Positions 1 through 4,765 of a stretch of 5,384 bases of DNA are shown piece by piece. The stretch is taken from NCBI GenBank assembly GCA_015487985.1, contig WFOP01000390.1, forward strand, positions 1 to 5,384, in the 5' to 3' direction. This stretch comes from Hyphomicrobiales bacterium (GTDB lineage: Bacteria > Pseudomonadota > Alphaproteobacteria > Rhizobiales > Devosiaceae). The notes beneath the pieces were generated by a model. That model ran no database searches. It had not been told where the DNA came from and saw only the letters and a program-made list of their open reading frames with translations. The position numbers were made by a program, and so were the translations under genes. Each line of letters begins with the position of its first letter. The stretch's first letter is position 1.

Positions 1-1
1 C

Positions 2-349
2 TCTCAGACATTCATGGGGCGCAGTTTCTTCTTCTGGCAGCTTTATTCACGCGGTATCATGCTGGAAGAAGGCCCCCACACACATTTGGCAAAACAGGTA
101 TTCGTCGGCAACCTGATGAAACCGTTTGACCCCGATATCAATCCCCCACCCCTTGATCCCTCACGCATTTGGCTAAGAGAAAATGATAATCTTGCCGATG
201 CCCTGAAGGCGTTTTCCAACAGCGGGAAAACCCGGATTCTGGTTACCTGCACAAAGGACAATACCCCCTGCGGGTGGATTTACCATGTGGATGCCCTGTC
301 AAATTTCAACGAAGCGCTGGTGGAAAAAAGCCGCGAAGAACATTGCTGA
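2..349 (+). CDS. CLC-type chloride channel/antiporter, C-terminal CBS-like tail (5'-partial)
   Basis: The frame is open from the left edge to the TGA at 347-349, giving 115 visible residues, so the true start lies outside the window; the ATG at 14 is probably internal. The visible part is soluble. It opens with an aromatic stretch (GRSFFFWQL, then SRGI) and continues into a CBS-like segment: VFVGNLMKP, a proline-rich insert, a helix LADALKAFSNSGK, a strand RILVTC, then GWIYHVDALSNFNEAL. From memory, this arrangement is typical of the cytoplasmic C-terminus of alphaproteobacterial CLC chloride channels or H+/Cl- exchangers, where CBS domains gate or regulate the membrane part. No pore residues are visible, so transport is inferred only from the tail. 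Another CBS-containing membrane protein is the main alternative. Its stop abuts the stop of the convergent acetyltransferase gene. Confidence 0.65.
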   Translation, partial: SQTFMGRSFFFWQLYSRGIMLEEGPHTHLAKQVFVGNLMKPFDPDINPPPLDPSRIWLRENDNLADALKAFSNSGKTRILVTCTKDNTPCGWIYHVDALSNFNEALVEKSREEHC

Positions 350-373
350 TTATCCTGCAAATTCCATAATCAG
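346..373. other. AT-rich inverted repeat at the convergent stop codons
   Basis: CTGATTAT at 346-353 is perfectly repeated in inverted orientation as ATAATCAG at 366-373, with a 12-nt loop. It contains both stop codons (TGA 347-349 on +, TAA from 352-350 on -). No T-tract follows on either strand, so it is at best a weak bidirectional transcription end; it could be chance, given its low GC content. Confidence 0.2.
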
Positions 374-886
374 GCATGGCTCCCCTTTATAGGTCGTCAG
401 TTCCTTTTCAACAAACCCGCATTTTTGAGCAACCCGTCTGGTTGCCGGATAATCCGGGTCCATAATGGCCACTGGTTTTATGCCGCCAAAGCGTGGCAGC
501 CCCCAATCCATTGCTGCCCCCATGGCCTCGGTTGCAAACCCGCGCCCGTGCGCCCAGTGCGCCAACACCCATCCAGCTTCAGGCTGCCCCTCAATGCTTG
601 GGTTAATTTCGCGTTTCAATTCACCAAACCCGGCAATCCCTGCAAAACGACCACTAATTTTTTCAATAATTATCCAATAGCCAAAACCGTTAAGTGGCCA
701 CGACCCCGCAAGCGACATCATGCGAACCCAACTCTCAGCGCGGGTAGATACAACGCCCGTAATATGCTTCACCACCACCGGGTCGGCCCACATGGCGGCG
801 AAGTCCATAAAATCGGCGGCGCGAACCTCCCGCATTTCCAGCCGTTCAGTGTGCAAAACCGGCACGGCTTCAAATCGCAATTGCAT
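350..886 (-). CDS. GNAT-family N-acetyltransferase (RimJ/RimL type)
   Basis: A complete 178-residue protein of usual length for this subgroup, probably cytoplasmic and using acetyl-CoA to acetylate an amine. The N-terminus has the RimJ/RimL-like signature TERLEMREVRAAD (13-25). Motif A runs through EAGWVLAHWAHGRGFATEA (about 103-121), where HGRGFATEA is the Q/RxxGxG/A-type pyrophosphate-binding loop of acetyl-CoA. Motif B is DYPATRRVAQKCGF (145-158); a Pro-Ala replaces the usual Asn-x-x-Ser. The start is well supported: AAGGAG lies 7 nt upstream of the ATG. The substrate cannot be read from the sequence; members of this group acetylate ribosomal protein N-termini, antibiotics or small amines, so no gene symbol is given. 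It lies downstream of the cytochrome gene on the same strand, separated by 158 bp with terminator-like hairpins, so it is probably its own transcription unit or is expressed by readthrough. Confidence 0.88.
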   Translation of the reverse strand: MQLRFEAVPVLHTERLEMREVRAADFMDFAAMWADPVVVKHITGVVSTRAESWVRMMSLAGSWPLNGFGYWIIIEKISGRFAGIAGFGELKREINPSIEGQPEAGWVLAHWAHGRGFATEAMGAAMDWGLPRFGGIKPVAIMDPDYPATRRVAQKCGFVEKELTTYKGEPCLIMEFAG

Positions 887-893
887 TCACACA

Positions 894-899
894 CTCCTT
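894..899 (-). promoter_or_regulatory. Ribosome binding site of the GNAT gene
   Basis: Read on the minus strand, AAGGAG lies 7 nt before the ATG at 886-884. This is a near-perfect Shine-Dalgarno at ideal spacing and fixes the start codon. It begins only a few nucleotides after the hairpin arm that ends at 905. Confidence 0.75.
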
Positions 900-904
900 A
901 AACA

Positions 905-943
905 AAAAGCACTTTCACCCGTATTAAGAGCAAAAGTGCTTTT
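905..943 (-). terminator. Hairpin with U-rich tail upstream of the GNAT gene (terminator-like or leader element)
   Basis: AAAAGCACTTT at 905-915 and AAAGTGCTTTT at 933-943 are perfect 11-bp inverted arms around a 17-nt loop. Read on the minus strand, the second arm runs into TTTTTGTTT, the layout of an intrinsic terminator, although the stem is AT-rich. It lies after the stronger hairpin at 993-1028, so it could be a backup terminator for the cytochrome transcript. Alternatively it is a leader hairpin or operator for the GNAT gene, whose Shine-Dalgarno follows almost immediately. Confidence 0.4.
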
Positions 944-952
944 GGAATTCAA
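923..952 (-). promoter_or_regulatory. Weak candidate promoter for the GNAT gene
   Basis: On the minus strand, TTGAAT (952-947) and CTTAAT (928-923) are separated by 18 nt; each matches sigma-70 consensus at 4 of 6 positions. It is the best pair I found between the cytochrome terminator and the GNAT start, and it would yield a short leader of about 30 nt. It overlaps the 905-943 dyad, which would then act as an operator rather than a terminator. Weak match; could be chance. Confidence 0.2.
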
Positions 953-990
953 ACGACCGGCCACTAACCGACAACGGCCAACCCGCATTG

Positions 991-1028
991 AAAACTCCGG
1001 CGATCAGCAAGTTAGCATCGCCAGAGTT
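991..1028 (-). terminator. Rho-independent terminator of the cytochrome c gene
   Basis: Arms 993-1004 and 1017-1028 form a 12-bp stem on the minus-strand RNA (AACUCUGGCGAU with AUCGCCGGAGUU), with a single G-U wobble and a 12-nt loop. The 3' side ends in TTTT (994-991). It starts 16 nt past the cytochrome stop codon, where a terminator is expected. The stem is strong but the U-tract is short. Confidence 0.6.
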
Positions 1029-1044
1029 ATGTTTGAAACAAATC

Positions 1045-1866
1045 CTAGTCGATTGGCAAAGTCGCGGCATAGGCCACAACGTCAACAGAATAATCAACCG
1101 GGAATGCACGCAAGTTAATCATTGCAGCCCCTGGGTGCGAGCTGAGAACTTTATGCAATACCTCATCGGGCAATTCAGATGCTTCTGTACCAACGAAATT
1201 GGAAGACTCCCCGTCCCCCCAATCAAGAAGCCTGCCGTCATACCCGTGACAGGCCGCACAAACGGTCTGGAAAATACCACGCCCGCGGTTGATATCCCCT
1301 GCGATCATCTGGCGTGTTTCCAAATCCACATATTTTGCCACGTCAATCTGACCCCGGCTGACAAAAGCGGCAATACGGCCCAATTGTTCATCGCTGATCA
1401 TGTCAGTGGTATAAAGATGCGTTGAATCACGCAAAGTCGCCGCGATTTGCTCCACAGAACGCCCCTGTGCCGCCCGAATGCCGCCAATCCCGGTATAGTT
1501 GGAACTGCCTTCGGAATAAATCCCCTCGCTACCAAGGAAATCCCAGCCATGACAGGTTTTGCAACGCCATGTTGCCGGGCCGGATTTCTGCCCGACCTCA
1601 GGATAACTGGGATGCGTTCCCCGCGGTTCGGCAACGTCCAGCGCTACCCACCAGTTATCATAAATACGTCCCCCGATTGCCAGCGTCCAGGCTTCTTCAG
1701 GATTTGTTGGAACACCGTGAACAAAATCAGGCGAACCGGAACTAAATTCATAGTCACCAATTTCGCGATTCTCTTCTTCATCACCAGTTGCTAATATAGA
1801 ACCCGTTGATCCCAAAAGCAAAACTGAAGTTGCTGCCACAATGGCAGCGCCACGCAGTATATTCAT
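1045..1866 (-). CDS. Exported diheme c-type cytochrome
   Basis: A complete 273-residue electron-transfer protein for the periplasm or outer face of the inner membrane. The N-terminus is a Sec-type signal: one Arg (5), a hydrophobic core (about 7-19), and a likely cleavage after Ala26 (SILA|TG). Two heme c attachment motifs are present: CKTCH (102-106) and CAACH (203-207). Probable Met sixth ligands are M156 in TTDMISDEQL and M249 in HPGAAMINL, each about 40-50 residues after its CXXCH, as in class I cytochrome c folds. The first heme site sits in an aromatic-rich context (IYDNWW at 68-73, TWRCKTCHGWD at 99-109) that I associate with a distinct subfamily of bacterial cytochromes, but I cannot name its redox partner. 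The start is supported by AAGGGGG 4 nt upstream. It appears monocistronic, with its own promoter and terminator, and no oxidase, dehydrogenase or cytochrome-maturation gene is adjacent. Heme content is near certain; pathway is unknown. Confidence 0.92.
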   Translation of the reverse strand: MNILRGAAIVAATSVLLLGSTGSILATGDEEENREIGDYEFSSGSPDFVHGVPTNPEEAWTLAIGGRIYDNWWVALDVAEPRGTHPSYPEVGQKSGPATWRCKTCHGWDFLGSEGIYSEGSSNYTGIGGIRAAQGRSVEQIAATLRDSTHLYTTDMISDEQLGRIAAFVSRGQIDVAKYVDLETRQMIAGDINRGRGIFQTVCAACHGYDGRLLDWGDGESSNFVGTEASELPDEVLHKVLSSHPGAAMINLRAFPVDYSVDVVAYAATLPID

Positions 1867-1870
1867 GTTA

Positions 1871-1877
1871 CCCCCTT
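1871..1877 (-). promoter_or_regulatory. Ribosome binding site of the cytochrome c gene
   Basis: AAGGGGG on the minus strand lies 4 nt before the ATG at 1866-1864. The spacing is slightly short but acceptable, and this site supports the chosen start together with the signal peptide that begins there. Confidence 0.55.
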
Positions 1878-1900
1878 ATTTTGTCTATTCCTCTAACCCC

Positions 1901-1928
1901 GTTACTATACGAGTAACATTTACGTTAC
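1901..1928. promoter_or_regulatory. Triple GTTAC/GTAAC half-site array (candidate operator)
   Basis: On the + strand, GTTAC (1901-1905), GTAAC (1913-1917) and GTTAC (1924-1928) alternate in orientation with gaps of 7 and 6 nt. This makes two overlapping inverted repeats whose centres are 12 and 11 bp apart, about one helical turn each. The array covers the spacer, the -10 and the edge of the -35 of the cytochrome promoter, the position expected for a repressor. I do not recognise the binding protein. Confidence 0.45.
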
Positions 1929-1932
1929 ACAA
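1904..1932 (-). promoter_or_regulatory. Sigma-70-like promoter of the cytochrome c gene
   Basis: On the minus strand, TTGTGT (1932-1927, 3 of 6 consensus) and TATAGT (1909-1904, 5 of 6) are spaced by exactly 17 nt. The predicted start near 1897 gives a leader of about 30 nt containing the Shine-Dalgarno. The poor -35 suggests dependence on an activator. The element is overlaid by three GTTAC/GTAAC half-sites. Confidence 0.5.
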
Positions 1933-1935
1933 GTC

Positions 1936-1952
1936 TGCCTATTTTTTAGGCA
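1936..1952. promoter_or_regulatory. TGCCTA-T5-TAGGCA dyad
   Basis: A perfect 6-bp inverted repeat, TGCCTA (1936-1941) and TAGGCA (1947-1952), flanks five T residues. It is centred about 47 bp upstream of the predicted cytochrome transcription start, just beyond the -35, where an activator could sit. There is no T-tail after it on the + strand, which argues against a terminator. It could also be a short hairpin. Confidence 0.3.
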
Positions 1953-2005
1953 ATGATTTCCTCCCAATACGCTTGTATTCCGGGAAAAACGCCTATCTGA
2001 AAACA

Positions 2006-2034
2006 TATACAAATGCCTTATTGCCCCCTATATT
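2006..2034 (+). promoter_or_regulatory. Candidate promoter for uvrD
   Basis: TATACA (2006-2011, 4 of 6) and TATATT (2029-2034, 5 of 6) are spaced by 17 nt. The predicted start near 2041 gives a leader of about 54 nt to the uvrD ATG. This start would fall inside the AGGAG at 2038-2042, so a promoter here and use of that ribosome site are partly exclusive. No LexA-type box (GTTC-N7-GTTC or its complement) is visible nearby. Confidence 0.35.
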
Positions 2035-2050
2035 GGCAGGAGAACAAAAA

Positions 2051-2077
2051 GTGATTCTTCTGCACTTCTTTGAATAA
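2051..2077 (+). CDS. Possible 8-codon leader ORF upstream of uvrD
   Basis: GTG at 2051 opens an 8-residue reading frame (MILLHFFE) ending at TAA 2075-2077, 17 nt before the uvrD ATG. It is preceded by AGGAG (2038-2042) at 8-nt spacing, the only good Shine-Dalgarno in this leader. uvrD itself has no clear Shine-Dalgarno in the preceding 20 nt. This would suit a leader peptide that delivers ribosomes by termination and reinitiation. The case rests only on the ribosome site and position; nothing shows that the peptide has a function, and the frame could be chance. Confidence 0.2.
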   Translation: MILLHFFE

Positions 2078-2094
2078 AAAGACCCGGCGCCCCA

Positions 2095-4452
2095 ATGAAC
2101 AGTTCCAGACCAGACCTTCCATCCTCCAGCGCGACTGCACCTGATTCCAAGAGGCCCATCACCTCACAATTGGGCGCACAGACCCCTGATTATCTTGATG
2201 GATTAAACGAAGAACAGCGCATGGCGGTGCTGACAACGGAAGGGCCGGTGCTTGCCCTGGCCGGCGCCGGCACCGGAAAAACCCGCGTCCTGACCACCCG
2301 CATTGCCCATATTCTGGCCACCCGCAAAGCGCGCGGAAATGAAATCCTCTCGGTGACATTCACCAACAAGGCAGCCCGTGAAATGAAAGAGCGGGTTGGC
2401 TCCATTATCGGTGCGTCTGTGGAGGGCATGCCCTGGCTTGGCACTTTCCACTCCATTGGCGCCCGCATCCTGCGCCATCATGCTGAACTGGTGGGCCTGA
2501 AATCCGACTTCACAATTTTAGACACCGACGATCAGATTCGCCTGATAAAACAGCTGTTGACCGCCCAACAGATAGATGAAAAACGCTGGCCCGCCCGCCA
2601 GTTCGCCACCATGATGGACAGCTGGAAAAACCGGGGGCTTTTGCCAAAAGACGTTGGACCGGCAGAAATCGGCATGTTTGCCAACGGCAAGGCGGACAAT
2701 ATCTATCACGAATATCAGGCCCGGCTGAAAACCCTTAACGCCGCTGATTTTGGCGATCTGCTGCTTGAAGGCATCCGCCTGTTCCGTGAACATCCCGACG
2801 TGCTGGCGCACTATCACGCCCGCTTCAAATATATGCTGGTGGACGAATATCAGGACAGTAATGTCGCGCAATATCTCTGGCTGCGCCTGCTGGCGCAGGG
2901 CAAACCCGCTGACAAAGCCAACATTTGCGTTGTGGGGGATGACGACCAGTCCATTTATGGCTGGCGCGGGGCTGAGGTGGATAATATTCTCAGATTTGAA
3001 ATTGATTTCCCCGGCGCAAAAGTCGTGCGCCTCGAGCGAAATTACCGCTCCACCGCCAATATCCTTAAAGCCGCCTCACACCTGATTGCCCACAATGAAA
3101 CCCGGCTGGGAAAAACCCTGCAAACCGATGTCACCAACGAAGGGGAAAAACTGGGGGTTACCTCCCTGTGGGACAGCGAAGAAGAAGCGCGCCATGTGGG
3201 GGAGGAAATCGAGCAATATCAGCGCAAGGGCGACCCCCTTAATTCCATGGCCATTCTGGTGCGCACCTCCGCCCAGATGCGTTCGTTTGAAGAACGTTTT
3301 ATCACCCTTGGCCTGAACTATCGAGTTATTGGCGGCGCGCGTTTTTATGAACGAAAAGAAATCCGCGACGCGCTGGCCTACCTGCGCATCACCGCCCAGA
3401 ATGCCGACGATCTGGCTTTTGAACGCATCGTCAACGTGCCCAAACGCGGCCTTGGCGACGCCACGGTTAAAATTCTGCACGAAGCCGCCCGCGCCCAAAA
3501 TATCCCGATAATGCAGGCCACCCGCCAATTGCTGGAAACCGATGATCTAAAAGCGCGCCCACGCACGATCTTGCGCGCATTGCTGGCCCAGTTTGATGGC
3601 TGGGCGGAACAGGCCCGCACCCTGCCCCACCACGAACTGGCGCAAATCATTCTGGACGAAAGCGGTTACACCGCCATGTGGCAAAATGAAAAGAGCGCCG
3701 ATGCGCCGGGCCGCCTTGAAAATCTCAAGGAACTGGTGCGCGCCATGGAGGATTTTGAAAGCCTTGGCGGGTTCCTCGAACATATCGCTTTGGTAATGGA
3801 CAAGGACGCCGCCGACAGCGACGACGCCGTTTCCATTATGACCCTGCATGCCGCCAAGGGGCTTGAATTCAAAACCGTCTTTCTGCCCGGCTGGGAAGAC
3901 GGCCTGTTCCCCTCCCAGCGCTCGCTCGATGAATCCGGGCGCGTGGGACTGGAGGAAGAACGCCGCCTCGCCTATGTCGGCATCACCCGCGCCCGCCAGC
4001 GTGCCCGCATTTCACTGGCCCAAAACCGGCGCACCCACGGCTTGTGGAACTCGGCCCTGCCTTCGCGGTTTCTCGACGAACTCCCCGCCGAAGTGGTGGA
4101 AGTCACCGACACCGGCTCCTCCTACGGCGGCTATAATTACGGCGGCCAGAAAACCCCCTCCCGCTTTGACACCTCCGACCCGTTTGAAAGCAATTACGAA
4201 ACCCCCGGCTGGAAACGCGCCCGGGCACAAAAATCCGCCCGCACATCTTCGGGGCCAAAAACAATCGAGGGCGGACTGGTCGCCCGCTCGGTCAACATCC
4301 GCTCCAACAGCGCCTTTTCGGTCGGCCAGACCGTGCTGCACCTGAAATTCGGCGAAGGCGAAGTGCAGGCCATTGAAGGCAATAAACTGACGATTTTGTT
4401 TGAGAGCGTGGGGCGCAAAAAGGTGCTGGAAAGCTTTGTTAAGGGGGGATAA
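2095..4452 (+). CDS. uvrD: UvrD/PcrA-type superfamily 1A DNA helicase
   Basis: A complete 785-residue ATP-dependent 3'-5' helicase, acting in nucleotide excision and mismatch repair and in clearing proteins from DNA. Motifs in order: Q motif LNEEQRMAV (37-45), Walker A AGAGTGKT (56-63, Lys62), Ia VTFTNKAAREMK (87-98), Ib GTFHSIGARIL (116-126), Walker B DEYQD (250-254), III VVGDDDQSIYGWRGA (279-293), IV RLERNYRS (312-319), V TLHAAKGLEF (583-592), VI RRLAYVGITRAR (623-634). No catalytic residue is missing. The C-terminus (about 741-785) is a Tudor-like domain (FSVGQTVLHLKFGEGEV), which in PcrA/UvrD contacts RNA polymerase. The protein is longer than E. coli UvrD (720) through a Ser/Pro-rich N-terminal extension (about 1-33) and a Gly/Tyr-rich linker (about 671-730). 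ATG 2095 is the first possible start after the in-frame TGA at 2071-2073; no clear Shine-Dalgarno precedes it. Assignment is very secure; the choice between the names uvrD and pcrA is conventional. Confidence 0.97.
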   Translation: MNSSRPDLPSSSATAPDSKRPITSQLGAQTPDYLDGLNEEQRMAVLTTEGPVLALAGAGTGKTRVLTTRIAHILATRKARGNEILSVTFTNKAAREMKERVGSIIGASVEGMPWLGTFHSIGARILRHHAELVGLKSDFTILDTDDQIRLIKQLLTAQQIDEKRWPARQFATMMDSWKNRGLLPKDVGPAEIGMFANGKADNIYHEYQARLKTLNAADFGDLLLEGIRLFREHPDVLAHYHARFKYMLVDEYQDSNVAQYLWLRLLAQGKPADKANICVVGDDDQSIYGWRGAEVDNILRFEIDFPGAKVVRLERNYRSTANILKAASHLIAHNETRLGKTLQTDVTNEGEKLGVTSLWDSEEEARHVGEEIEQYQRKGDPLNSMAILVRTSAQMRSFEERFITLGLNYRVIGGARFYERKEIRDALAYLRITAQNADDLAFERIVNVPKRGLGDATVKILHEAARAQNIPIMQATRQLLETDDLKARPRTILRALLAQFDGWAEQARTLPHHELAQIILDESGYTAMWQNEKSADAPGRLENLKELVRAMEDFESLGGFLEHIALVMDKDAADSDDAVSIMTLHAAKGLEFKTVFLPGWEDGLFPSQRSLDESGRVGLEEERRLAYVGITRARQRARISLAQNRRTHGLWNSALPSRFLDELPAEVVEVTDTGSSYGGYNYGGQKTPSRFDTSDPFESNYETPGWKRARAQKSARTSSGPKTIEGGLVARSVNIRSNSAFSVGQTVLHLKFGEGEVQAIEGNKLTILFESVGRKKVLESFVKGG

Positions 4453-4473
4453 AAAAAGGAACTGAAATCTCCC

Positions 4474-4589
4474 CGTCATTGCCCGATTCATTCGGGCAAT
4501 CCAGCAGCGCAAGTCCTTGCGCTAAGAACCGGCCCTTCAGCCCCGCAAATGCCTCGCACTGGATCACCCGGATGAACCGGGTGATGACG
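4474..4589. repeat. Composite palindromic repeat element (two inverted 31-bp hairpin units)
   Basis: Unit 1 (4474-4504) contains the hairpin ATTGCCCGA / TCGGGCAAT (4478-4486, 4492-4500). Unit 2 (4559-4589) contains ATCACCCGG / CCGGGTGAT (4563-4571, 4577-4585). Unit 2 is an inverted copy of unit 1: 25 of 31 positions match and all six differences form three compensatory base-pair changes. The element ends are CGTCAT and ATGACG. The spacer carries a further hairpin, AGCGCAAG / CTTGCGCT (4506-4513, 4516-4523). It starts 21 bp after the uvrD stop. No protein is encoded. I recognise the general style as dispersed alphaproteobacterial REP-like repeats, from memory; copy number here is unknown. Confidence 0.75.
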
Positions 4590-4607
4590 ATGGAAACTAA
4601 CAATAGC

Positions 4608-4707
4608 CGTCATTGCGAGCGCCTCTTTGCGCGCGGCAATCCAGAACCATCTGCGCCAAAGCCAGCAATCTGGATTGCTTCGTCGGCTTCGCTTCCTCAC
4701 AATGACG
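4608..4707. repeat. Second palindromic repeat element (CGTCATTGCGAG ... GCAATCCAG family)
   Basis: A 100-bp imperfect inverted repeat. The outer arms CGTCATTGCGAG (4608-4619) and CTCACAATGACG (4696-4707) match at 11 of 12 positions, and the inner arms GCAATCCAGA (4636-4645) and TCTGGATTGC (4669-4678) match perfectly. Its left half begins CGTCATTGC and ends GCAATCCAG, exactly like the left unit of the element at 4474, but with an unrelated interior, so the two are relatives. Repeats of this consensus are widespread in proteobacterial genomes, as far as I recall. It lies 18 bp from its neighbour. Confidence 0.75.
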
Positions 4708-4716
4708 AAAGAACTT

Positions 4717-4760
4717 CCCCCTCCCCCTCTTGTGGGGAGGGCCAGGGTGGGGGCGCCCCC
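4717..4760. repeat. C-rich/G-rich palindromic repeat before the acyltransferase stop
   Basis: CCCTCCCC (4719-4726) and GGGGAGGG (4734-4741) form a perfect 8-bp stem with a 7-nt loop (CTCTTGT), followed by GGGGGCGCCCCC (4749-4760), itself a perfect 12-bp palindrome. The form matches a dispersed 'CTCCCC-CTTGTGGGGAGGG' repeat that I remember from alphaproteobacterial intergenic regions. It ends 5 bp from the acyltransferase stop. Together with the two preceding elements it fills most of the gap after uvrD (4453-4765). No canonical stem plus T-tract terminator is visible there, so these stems may end both convergent transcripts. Confidence 0.6.
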
Positions 4761-4765
4761 CAAAA

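Noticed and set aside
425..901. 158-residue + strand reading frame opposite the GNAT gene
   Set aside because: It is fully antisense to a gene with clear motifs and a perfect ribosome site, and its product is Pro/His/Asn-rich with no recognisable fold.
1422..1794. Two + strand reading frames of 107 and 115 residues opposite the cytochrome gene
   Set aside because: They are antisense shadows of a gene confirmed by a signal peptide and two CXXCH motifs; their products are low in structure and show no motif.
1966..1979. AATAC-GCTT-GTATT inverted repeat in the divergent region
   Set aside because: Only 5-bp AT-rich arms, not aligned with any promoter element; expected by chance in this length of AT-rich sequence.
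1841..2077. 78-residue + strand frame across the divergent intergenic region
   Set aside because: It starts inside the cytochrome signal-peptide codons, crosses that gene's promoter, and has no ribosome site at its ATG. Only its last eight codons, with their own AGGAG, were kept as a speculative leader ORF.
2035..2105. SOS (LexA) box upstream of uvrD
   Set aside because: GAAC at 2042-2045 and GAAC/GTTC at 2097-2106 are present, but none is paired at the 7-nt spacing of the alphaproteobacterial LexA site, and the second pair lies inside the coding start.
3848..4345. 165-residue + strand frame inside uvrD, and a 166-residue - strand frame at 4012-4512
   Set aside because: Both lie within the motif-verified helicase gene in other frames; composition is Pro/Ala- or Gly/Phe-biased as expected for shifted reading of GC-rich coding DNA.
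4474..4707. CRISPR array or tRNA-like cloverleaf
   Set aside because: There are no regularly spaced direct repeats with unique spacers, and the stems do not match tRNA arm lengths or carry T-loop/anticodon features; inverted-repeat elements explain the pattern.
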